From contig JAFQRJ010000019.1 of assembly GCA_017410145.1 (NCBI GenBank), forward strand, positions 1-64,000: a stretch of 64,000 nt of DNA, written 5' to 3'. Shown piece after piece: positions 17,904 to 25,694 of the stretch (its first letter is position 1; every line of letters begins with the position of its first letter). Under the pieces are notes generated by a model. The model had not been told where the DNA came from and made no database searches. It saw nothing but the letters and a program-made list of their open reading frames with translations. This DNA is from Tyzzerella sp. GTDB taxonomy: Bacteria > Bacillota > Clostridia > Lachnospirales > Lachnospiraceae. The translations under genes and the position numbers were made by a program.

Positions 17904-19445
17904 ATGAAAGCGATTTTTGAAGCAATTAATAACATTTTTGGTTTTGTTACACCGGTGTCTGATTTTTTGTGGGATTTTCCTAGGAATTTTGAGTGGTATA
18001 GAAATATCCCTTTGTTGGGAGATTTATCGCTGGCTATCATTGTGCTGGTTGGTTCTGGACTTTTCTTTAGTTTCAAATTAGGATTTGTTCAGGTGACACA
18101 CTTTAAAAAAGGAATTAAGACGCTGACAAAGAAAAGAAATGCGGAAACAGGTATTTCTCCATTGGCATCTTTTTTCCTAAGTACTGCGATGAGAGTAGGA
18201 CCTGGTAATATTATCGGTGTAACCGGTGCGATTGCAGTGGGAGGACCGGGAGCCTTGTTCTGGATGTGGGTATCAGCATTCTTTGGAATGGCTACGGCTT
18301 ATATGGAAGGCACGCTTGCACAGATATTTAAAGAGAAAAAAGGGGACGAATTTGTAGGGGGACTTCCATTCTATGGAAGAAAGTTATTAGGAAATAAAGT
18401 GTGGATAGGTGTGTTTCTATCTATTCTCTATATTTTATATGCATTATGTTGTCTGCCGGCACAAGGATTTAATGTGGTTTCTTCTGTGGGAAGAATTGCA
18501 GAAGTGGTAACTGGAAGTGGTATTCAGTCGGATGCGATTTTTTACTACATAGTGGGAGCTATCGTAGTTGTTATGACGGCAGTTGTTGCCTTTGGTGGAA
18601 TTAAGAAAGTAACGAAATGGACCGACAAGATGGTTCCGGTAATGGCAGTTGTCTATGTGCTGACCGTTCTGGCTCTGATTTTCATTAATTTTACCAGGAT
18701 TCCATTTTTCTTCACCTCTGTTTTCAGTGGTGCCTTTACACCGGATGCTATTTTTGGCGGTTTGTTCGGTACAGTACTTGCACAAGGAGTAAAACGTGGA
18801 TTAATGTCAAATGAAGCAGGTCAAGGTACCATTACTATGCCTGCGGCTGCAGCAGATGCAGCCCATCCATGTGAACAGGGCGTTGTTTCTTCTTTGGGAG
18901 TATTTTTGGATACCATTGTAATCTGTACATTGACCGGCTTTGTGGTTGTAATGGGACAATGCTGGCTGGGAGATGCAGGTGCATCTTGGATGAAATTGGA
19001 TAAGCTTCCGATGTTTACGGAGTCAGTGGCTACACTTACACCGGGAACTGCGCTTAATGCAGTGATGTCAGTGTTGGTGAGTTTGTGCTTTGGCCTGTTC
19101 GCTTACACTTGCCTGCTTGGCATGATTAGTTTTTCAGAAATTGTAGCAAATCGTATTAGCACAACAAAAGCATGTATTAATATAGTGCGAACAGTTTGTC
19201 TGTTTGTTGCAGCATTTGGAATTCTATGTAATATTGCCGGACTGGAACTTGGTAACTTGTGGGCGTTTTCCGATTTGGGAAATATTTTGATAGTGTACTT
19301 TAATATTCCGATCGTATATATTGGTGCAAAATATGTGTTCCGTGCGACAAAGCATTATAAGAAAAATGATGGCACACCATTTACATCCAAGGTAATTGGA
19401 AGAAATGATTGTACGTATTGGGATGAAAAAGCGAAAGAGCAGTAA
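17904..19445 (+). CDS. AGCS-family sodium:amino-acid (alanine/glycine) symporter
   Basis: The 513-residue membrane protein has about ten hydrophobic segments. MRVGPGNIIGVTGAIAVGGPG is the conserved first motif (given here up to its core) and GLMSNEAGQGTITMPAAAA is the AGCS signature. The family imports alanine or glycine with sodium. The usual GSAP in the signature is GTIT here, so the substrate may differ. GGGAGG at 17892-17897 sets the start at 17904. It lies between a terminator and a bidirectional terminator, so it is probably its own transcription unit. Its link to glycan use is only positional. Confidence 0.85.
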   Translation: MKAIFEAINNIFGFVTPVSDFLWDFPRNFEWYRNIPLLGDLSLAIIVLVGSGLFFSFKLGFVQVTHFKKGIKTLTKKRNAETGISPLASFFLSTAMRVGPGNIIGVTGAIAVGGPGALFWMWVSAFFGMATAYMEGTLAQIFKEKKGDEFVGGLPFYGRKLLGNKVWIGVFLSILYILYALCCLPAQGFNVVSSVGRIAEVVTGSGIQSDAIFYYIVGAIVVVMTAVVAFGGIKKVTKWTDKMVPVMAVVYVLTVLALIFINFTRIPFFFTSVFSGAFTPDAIFGGLFGTVLAQGVKRGLMSNEAGQGTITMPAAAADAAHPCEQGVVSSLGVFLDTIVICTLTGFVVVMGQCWLGDAGASWMKLDKLPMFTESVATLTPGTALNAVMSVLVSLCFGLFAYTCLLGMISFSEIVANRISTTKACINIVRTVCLFVAAFGILCNIAGLELGNLWAFSDLGNILIVYFNIPIVYIGAKYVFRATKHYKKNDGTPFTSKVIGRNDCTYWDEKAKEQ

Positions 19446-19450
19446 AATGA

Positions 19451-19480
19451 GAAGCTCCACCTAGAAAAGGGTGGAGCCTC
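19451..19480. terminator. Bidirectional terminator between symporter and lacI-type gene
   Basis: GCTCCACC (19454-19461) pairs with GGTGGAGC (19470-19477). CTCTTTTAAT follows on the plus strand and an AT-rich stretch with TTTT follows on the minus strand. The left arm touches the stop codon of the minus-strand regulator. Confidence 0.8.
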
Positions 19481-20477
19481 TTTTAATAAGTTTACCTGGG
19501 AATACAGTTCTTTGCGGCATATCTTCACCAGAAAGAACACCCAGTAGAACTTGTACAATTGCTTCTGCCTGTGCTTTTACTTGATTGTCCACAGAAGAAA
19601 GATCCGGAATACAGCAATCCGTTAAGAAGGAATTATTATATCCGATGATTGATAAATCTTCAGGCACACGAATGCCATTCAATTGTGCATACTTGATACA
19701 ACCAAGTGCCATTGCATCATTGGAGCAGATAATCCCATGAAATTGCTGCCCACTTTGTACAATGGAATCAATGTAGGAGACAACATCGCTAAAACGCTCG
19801 CTCTTTTGGTGGTAGTGATAAATCAACTTCTCATAATCCTTGATATGATATCTTTCCATAGCACCTTTGTATCCGTTTAATTTTTTGATAGCACTGTAAG
19901 AGTGTGAGTTATATAGATATAAAATATCCTTGATTCCGGATTCTATCATGGAGGATGTGGCCTCAAATGTACTGGCATAGTCGTCGCAGAGTACACTGTA
20001 TACATTGGGGTAATCAAACGCAGAGTTCATTAATAGAATTGGCATATATTCAGAAGCTTCCTTAATGTACTGTTTCTCATCCTCTGTAGTACCGATAAAA
20101 TCAGAACCAACTAGAATTAAAGCATCTACTTTTTGTGAAATAATCAAATCTACGAAATTTTTCTGAATATCTTTATTGTATCCAGCACTGCAGATAAGAG
20201 CCTCGTATCCATGCTTTTGCAATTGCTGTTCAACATTGTGCACCGCTTTAGAATAAAAGAGGTCTGAAGAGTCCGGGCAGAGAATACCAATCGTCTTAGA
20301 GGCCTGAATCTTCATGGCTCTCGCTGAAGCATTTGGCGCAAAATTGTGCTTTTTCATAATTTCTAATATTTTTTCTTTTGTGGCAGGCTTTACCTTGTCA
20401 CTCCCATTTAACACCCTGGAGACGGTAGCAGTGGACACTCCAGCCTCTTTTGAAATATCATAGATTGTATATGCCAT
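19461..20477 (-). CDS. LacI-family transcriptional regulator
   Basis: The 338-residue regulator begins MAYTIYDISKEAGVSTATVS with the LacI helix-turn-helix and hinge helix (NASARAMKIQASKTIGIL). A periplasmic-binding-like sensor domain of about 270 residues follows, with the usual ICSNDAMALGCIKYAQ and PEDLSIIGYNN motifs. The ATG at 20477 has AGGA about eight bases upstream; a start 21 bases earlier lacks spacing. It is divergent from the 1626-residue secreted protein gene. Two perfect palindromes with the central CG typical of LacI-family operators lie in the shared intergenic region, so it probably represses that long operon until an oligosaccharide binds (inference). Confidence 0.92.
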   Translation of the reverse strand: MAYTIYDISKEAGVSTATVSRVLNGSDKVKPATKEKILEIMKKHNFAPNASARAMKIQASKTIGILCPDSSDLFYSKAVHNVEQQLQKHGYEALICSAGYNKDIQKNFVDLIISQKVDALILVGSDFIGTTEDEKQYIKEASEYMPILLMNSAFDYPNVYSVLCDDYASTFEATSSMIESGIKDILYLYNSHSYSAIKKLNGYKGAMERYHIKDYEKLIYHYHQKSERFSDVVSYIDSIVQSGQQFHGIICSNDAMALGCIKYAQLNGIRVPEDLSIIGYNNSFLTDCCIPDLSSVDNQVKAQAEAIVQVLLGVLSGEDMPQRTVFPGKLIKRGSTLF

Positions 20478-20599
20478 AATTAAATCCTCATAATTCATAC
20501 AAAAATTTCCAATGTTATTTTACAATAGAAAAATCAAGAATACAACAAAATAATTTTTTGTGAAAATGGCACAAAATAATTAAAAAATAGAAAAGAATA

Positions 20600-20628
20600 T
20601 TGACATTATGATGGACTATGAGTAGAAT
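20600..20628 (+). promoter_or_regulatory. Sigma-A promoter of the long glycan operon
   Basis: TTGACA at 20600-20605 and TAGAAT at 20623-20628 are 17 bases apart. The predicted start near 20635 is just before the first palindromic operator. The intergenic region 20478-20793 otherwise shows only the two operators and an AT-rich leader. Confidence 0.8.
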
Positions 20629-20642
20629 ATAATTATACAAAT

Positions 20643-20660
20643 AATGTAATCGATTACATT
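20643..20660. promoter_or_regulatory. Perfect palindromic operator 1 (LacI/CcpA type)
   Basis: AATGTAATCGATTACATT is an 18-base perfect palindrome with central CG. It sits at about +8 to +25 of the predicted transcript, well placed to block polymerase. It also fits the CcpA cre consensus, so either protein could bind. Confidence 0.8.
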
Positions 20661-20689
20661 ATCGCATTTGATTATTTTTTTGGGCGAAA

Positions 20690-20705
20690 ATGTAATCGAT
20701 TACAT
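20690..20705. promoter_or_regulatory. Perfect palindromic operator 2 (LacI/CcpA type)
   Basis: ATGTAATCGATTACAT repeats the core of operator 1 exactly. The centres are 46 bases apart, so cooperative or looped binding is possible. Confidence 0.8.
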
Positions 20706-20793
20706 AAATGAAAAGAGCTATATGTAAATCATAAAATATGGTGAAACAGGCGTGAGAATAGCTCATAAAAATAAGAAAGCGAGAGGTAGCTAA

Positions 20794-23700
20794 ATGAAAG
20801 GAAAAGGATTATTAAAACGAGTATTCAGTGTGGCAATGGCAATGGTATTGGTAGTTGGTCTGATTACAGTATCAGAACCGACTAGTGCACAGGCTGCGAC
20901 AGAGGACTGGACCTTGGTGCCTTCGGACCACACACCGGCAACGGGCATAGAGGTGCCGGCGAATGTGACAACCTTAATCAAGACAGATGCCAGTGCAGTA
21001 GTAGACACAGAAAGGGGTAATGCTACAATTGAGAATGGCATGTTAGTTGTGGGACAGGATGTCCTTTCGCATCAACTTGTATTTAATTTAACACAAGGTA
21101 CTACTTATATGTTGTCATACTATGTATGGGCAACAGGTGAAGATACAGTATATGACATGCACTTTGACGAGGCGGCTTCTCCAAGTGGTACAGGTGGCAA
21201 CTATGCATACAATGTATTCAAAGAGTGGTCAACGACGCACAGTCAGTACATATCATCATGTACCATTGATGGAGTGGAAACGACAGCCAGCATTACCGGT
21301 GCAACAAATGGATGGAAACATGTAGAAGTAGAGTGGACTGCAAAAGCGTCCGGTCCTGTTAGAGTAATGCTTGGTGATTATGGTAATCAGTCTAATGTAA
21401 CAGGAACCATTTATCTGGATGATATTTGTATGTATGCAAAGCCAACAGAATACGAGATTGATGTTTCGAAATTTTGGGGAGCAGCCAGCAATACTCAACT
21501 CGTTAGTGCATATACAGGCGACACTCCGACAGATACAACATATACAGGAACCGTTAAATACAATGGAGTAGATACAAAAGTGAACTGGGTTATTTCTGGA
21601 AACAACTTCTTCATCAAAACAGCTGATACGAATACGCAGATTCAGATTAAAGATACTTCCAGTATCGAGGTGACTTCAGGAACAAAGTTGTATGCTACAA
21701 ATGGAAACTGTATCAAAATCACTAACAATTGTTCATATGTGAAAAATTCCAGTGGCAATTTGGTAGCATCGTTATCAACTGATGTTTCAAAATTTGTGAG
21801 TAGTTCGGGATTGATTGCTTATACGTTTGCGAATACAGATATTTCTTCACTCGCGTCTACGACCTATACCGGAACATTAAAAATAGATGGAGTAGCGACA
21901 AACGTATATTGGCTTGCGAGCGGAGGAAACTTTGTTATTCGACGTATTGGAGAGAGTGCCAATCTGCTTGATACAGGTATTACAACACTGCAAGTGGACG
22001 CAGGTACACAGCTCACTAATACAGTAGGCGACATAGTTACAATTACGGATACGATAAAACACAGCAAAGCCAGTGGCAGTTGGCTAGAAGTGGCGTGGGA
22101 TCACACACCATTAACCGGAATTGATACTCCGGCCAATGTTGCAACTTTAATCAAGACAGATGCAAGTGCTACTGCAACAACAGAGCGAGGTAATGCGACA
22201 ATTGAGGATGGCATGTTGGTTGTGGGACAGGATGTTCTCACACATCATTTGGTATTCAATTTAACTGCAGGAACAACTTATGTACTGTCTTATTATGTGT
22301 GGACAGTAGGTGAAGATACCGTTTATGATATGCACTTTGACGAGGCAGCTTCACCGGCCGGAACGGGCGGAAACTATGCGTACAATGTATTTAAAGAGTG
22401 GTCAACGACGCACAGTGAGTACATATCCTCATGCACTATTGATGGAGTGGAAACTACATCAAGTATTACTGGTGCAACAAATGGGTGGAAACATGTAGAA
22501 GTAGAGTGGACTGCAAAAGCATCCGGTCCTGTTAGAGTAATGCTTGGCGATTATGGCAATCAGTCTAATGTAACAGGCACTATTTATTTGGATGATATTT
22601 ATATGCATGCGCAACCTGCAGAATACGAGATTAATGTTTCAAACTTCTGGGGAGCAGCCAACAATACTCAACTCGTTAGTGCATTTACAGGAGATAGCCC
22701 AACAGATGCTATATATACCGGAATTGTAAAGTTTAATGGAGTAGATTCAGAAGTAAATTGGGTTGTTTCAGGAAGCAACTTCTTTATCAAGACAGCTGAT
22801 ACGAACACACAGATTACAATTAATGAAACTTCGAGCATTGAGGTAAAAGCAGGAACAAAGATGTATGCATCGACTGGAAATTGTATTACGATATTAAACA
22901 ATTGTTCCTATATAAAAAATGCGAGTGGTAATCTAATGCTCGCAACAAATGCCGTATCAACAGGCATTGCACTGTATAAGATTACAGAGTCCATGACTGC
23001 GTATACATATACAGCAGATTTGCTTGATTCATTCCCAAATGGATCAACATATACAGGAAACATCACTGTCGCTGGAACCGCAAAATCTGTTACCTGGACA
23101 TTGAGTGATGCATGCTTGATTCCGGCAGGGGTTAAGGATGACGGAACAATAACAAGCATTGAGGTAAAACCTGGTACAGTGATTACAGGTACTTATGGAA
23201 CCATCACAATTGTAAACGGATTGAAATATGTAAAGGGAAATACAACTACCAAGGTATCAACACCAATCGGATGGTATAAAGTAAATGATGCCGGACAAAT
23301 ATTATTCAATGGAATCGATACAGCAGCCTTAAACGCTTACGTTGGAGATACTTACACTGGTTCGATTTTATTAAATGGAACAGCTCAAAATGTTACATGG
23401 AGAGTGGATTCATCATTACTTGTTGTGACAGATAATATTGCCACCTATGGGGACATCAACACAATTAAAGTGGTCAGTGGAACGATACTTACTAATAATG
23501 ATGGAAGTGGAGATACCATTGTACTTACAAATGATTTGTCGTATGTGAAAATTAATGGCACATGGTATGCAGATACGAATCGGACAGAATTGACATTCAG
23601 TTACACATATGAAACAGTCGCAACGAATAATCAGATTCGATACAAAATAGTTGATGCAACAGGATTTGTGGATGATTATTCTGCAACAGGTATGCGTGGT

Positions 23701-25674
23701 TGGAAAACTGCTACCGTAGAAATTGATGGCGTGGATGCAACGGTGAATCTTTTCTTGGGAGATGGTTATTGCACCTTTGGTAATACAGGTGTTACGGATG
23801 ATGCGATTGTAACGGCAGTTACAAATGGTAAATCCATTGTCATTCCAAAGGAAATCACATTTGTCACGGATGTATATGTTATGACATTAAATTTTATGGC
23901 CGAGCAAAACATTGAAAAACTTGGTCAAGGTTGGACAATGTATACCAGCATTTACCAATATCCAAATGGCAACATCAGATATTACAATATTGATAACGGA
24001 AGTGTTTATACACTCACATCTTCCAACAATGCAATTGTTGTAAAAGAAGATGCAAGCCTGACAACAGGAAGTACCATTTCCAAGGTGGGAACATATAATA
24101 TTTCCCGCATTGAGAACGAAACCTTGTATCAAGAAAAAATTGTTCTTTATAAACATGGAGATGTTGATGAAAGCAATGATATCAATGTATGTGATCTTGT
24201 TGCAATGAAATGGGCACAGATCGGAACAAGTGAGAAACAAAACGGACGTTTGGCCGGAACCTATGCAGCAGATATTGATCGAAGCGGCAAAGTGGATGAC
24301 ATTGATTTGCTTGCTATGAGACAGGCACTTGTTAGTGATGACGCAGATGAAACCTTGTCTGTTTCAAAAGGAAACTCTGTACTCAATGGGGAAATGCCGA
24401 TTGCAGGATTTTCCACACCGGTAGATGCACAATATATTACATCTGACTTCTATCAGCAGGTGGCAGATGCTGGAATTAATGTGATTAACTACTCTGGAAA
24501 TGCTTATTACAACACACTGACAGAAGAACACTTGCGTCTTGCAGAACTAAATGGTTTGAAAATGTATGTAACAGATAGTTTGATGAAAAACCAAACGGAG
24601 GCCACATTTGCAAAGAGAATCGGTATGTATAGTATGTATAAATCCTTCATAGGATTACATATTGTAGATGAGCCGAGTTATGGAGTATATCAGAATACTC
24701 GCGAAGATGGAAGACCAATTGCAAACTATACAAATGCAATCGGATGGTGTAATGGTGTAACAAATGTCAGTGGATATATGAATTTGTTCCCGTATTATAG
24801 TGACTATGAGAGTACAAACGGGGCTGCTACTCAATCTAATTATAAAGAATATTTGAAAAATACTTTTACAAATACAGAAGCCGAAATGTTGTCTTATGAC
24901 CATTATGCGATTCGTGCGAGTGAAAAGAACTGGTGGGATTTTAGTAGTGGTGATTTTAAAAAGACAGTAAAAGCTGCGGATTTTTATAAGAACCTTGAAA
25001 TGGCCAGAGCACAGGTAAAAGGTACCGAAAAACCATTCTGGGCATTTGCACAAGCAGGATATCCAATAGAAGCGGAAGGTACAGTAAGTGAAGGGATTCG
25101 TGTAACAAAAGCTGAACAACAATGGGAAATCAATGCAGCACTTGCAATGGGTGCCAAAGGTGTTCAGTATTATCAATTATTCCAAGGTACTGAGTATACA
25201 GGAGACGGAGATGACTACGGACGTTCTGGTTTATTTGGTGCTAACGGACAGAAAAATGAGACTTATTACAATGCGGCAAAAGAACTCAATTCATTTATTA
25301 AAGTGATTGATGAAGTACTTATGAATGCTACTAATGAAGGTGTTATTGTAAAGGATAGCACGGCAGCAAATGCTCTTAGCAACGATGTAGAACTTAGTAG
25401 CTACAATGAAGTTTCAAGTGTATCTGGTACCAACGCTATGGTTGGATGCTTTGATTACTACGGAAAGACAGCACTTTATGCTGTGAACTGTCATGGAACA
25501 ACAGGGCAGTATGTCAACTTATACCTTAATCAAACATGTGATGTATATGTTACAAAAATGGGTGCGGAAACAGTTAACAGAACAGGAAAAAGCGCGATTA
25601 ATTCAGATACTACAGGCGACTATGTACAGTTCTGGCTTGAACCTGGTCAAGCAGCATTAGTAATTATAGAGTAA
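20794..25674 (+). CDS. Giant secreted TIM-barrel glycosidase candidate with dockerin-like segment
   Basis: The 1626-residue product has a signal peptide (VFSVAMAMVLVVGLITV, cleavage near AQA). Two copies of a binding-type module (about 45-210 and 436-600; VYDMHFDEAASP, WKHVEVEWTAKASG, DYGNQSNVTGTIYLDD) are each followed by a FWGAA module (about 225-323 and 616-715). More related small modules run to about 930. A dockerin-like double calcium-binding segment covers about 1120-1186 (GDVDESNDINVCDLVAMKW and ADIDRSGKVDDIDLLAMRQ). A TIM barrel (about 1195-1626) has FIGLHIVDEP with E1293 at the presumed acid/base site and AALAMGAKGVQYYQLF. Barrel paralogs are at 4678 and 16376. It is the first gene after the LacI-type operators. 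Confidence 0.75.
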   Translation: MKGKGLLKRVFSVAMAMVLVVGLITVSEPTSAQAATEDWTLVPSDHTPATGIEVPANVTTLIKTDASAVVDTERGNATIENGMLVVGQDVLSHQLVFNLTQGTTYMLSYYVWATGEDTVYDMHFDEAASPSGTGGNYAYNVFKEWSTTHSQYISSCTIDGVETTASITGATNGWKHVEVEWTAKASGPVRVMLGDYGNQSNVTGTIYLDDICMYAKPTEYEIDVSKFWGAASNTQLVSAYTGDTPTDTTYTGTVKYNGVDTKVNWVISGNNFFIKTADTNTQIQIKDTSSIEVTSGTKLYATNGNCIKITNNCSYVKNSSGNLVASLSTDVSKFVSSSGLIAYTFANTDISSLASTTYTGTLKIDGVATNVYWLASGGNFVIRRIGESANLLDTGITTLQVDAGTQLTNTVGDIVTITDTIKHSKASGSWLEVAWDHTPLTGIDTPANVATLIKTDASATATTERGNATIEDGMLVVGQDVLTHHLVFNLTAGTTYVLSYYVWTVGEDTVYDMHFDEAASPAGTGGNYAYNVFKEWSTTHSEYISSCTIDGVETTSSITGATNGWKHVEVEWTAKASGPVRVMLGDYGNQSNVTGTIYLDDIYMHAQPAEYEINVSNFWGAANNTQLVSAFTGDSPTDAIYTGIVKFNGVDSEVNWVVSGSNFFIKTADTNTQITINETSSIEVKAGTKMYASTGNCITILNNCSYIKNASGNLMLATNAVSTGIALYKITESMTAYTYTADLLDSFPNGSTYTGNITVAGTAKSVTWTLSDACLIPAGVKDDGTITSIEVKPGTVITGTYGTITIVNGLKYVKGNTTTKVSTPIGWYKVNDAGQILFNGIDTAALNAYVGDTYTGSILLNGTAQNVTWRVDSSLLVVTDNIATYGDINTIKVVSGTILTNNDGSGDTIVLTNDLSYVKINGTWYADTNRTELTFSYTYETVATNNQIRYKIVDATGFVDDYSATGMRGWKTATVEIDGVDATVNLFLGDGYCTFGNTGVTDDAIVTAVTNGKSIVIPKEITFVTDVYVMTLNFMAEQNIEKLGQGWTMYTSIYQYPNGNIRYYNIDNGSVYTLTSSNNAIVVKEDASLTTGSTISKVGTYNISRIENETLYQEKIVLYKHGDVDESNDINVCDLVAMKWAQIGTSEKQNGRLAGTYAADIDRSGKVDDIDLLAMRQALVSDDADETLSVSKGNSVLNGEMPIAGFSTPVDAQYITSDFYQQVADAGINVINYSGNAYYNTLTEEHLRLAELNGLKMYVTDSLMKNQTEATFAKRIGMYSMYKSFIGLHIVDEPSYGVYQNTREDGRPIANYTNAIGWCNGVTNVSGYMNLFPYYSDYESTNGAATQSNYKEYLKNTFTNTEAEMLSYDHYAIRASEKNWWDFSSGDFKKTVKAADFYKNLEMARAQVKGTEKPFWAFAQAGYPIEAEGTVSEGIRVTKAEQQWEINAALAMGAKGVQYYQLFQGTEYTGDGDDYGRSGLFGANGQKNETYYNAAKELNSFIKVIDEVLMNATNEGVIVKDSTAANALSNDVELSSYNEVSSVSGTNAMVGCFDYYGKTALYAVNCHGTTGQYVNLYLNQTCDVYVTKMGAETVNRTGKSAINSDTTGDYVQFWLEPGQAALVIIE
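20926..22935 (+). repeat. In-frame direct duplication, period 1173 bases
   Basis: About 837 bases at 20926-21762 recur at 22099-22935, offset by exactly 1173 bases (391 codons). Long stretches are nearly identical, for example around 21301-21410 against 22474-22583. Each copy encodes one binding-type module plus one FWGAA module. The DNA-level identity suggests recent duplication or gene conversion. Confidence 0.85.
24151..24345 (+). other. Dockerin-like double EF-hand segment inside the gene
   Basis: Two DxDxSxxIxxxDL-type loops are visible: GDVDESNDINVCDLVAMKW and, about 35 residues on, ADIDRSGKVDDIDLLAMRQ. The spacing and layout match type I dockerins. It lies between the module array and the TIM barrel rather than at a terminus. 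Confidence 0.7.
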
Positions 25675-25694
25675 CAGACGGAGGAATGACTTAG

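Noticed and set aside
20926..22935. CRISPR or transposon-derived repeat
   Set aside because: The repeat units are long, in frame and encode protein modules, with no spacers or transposase.
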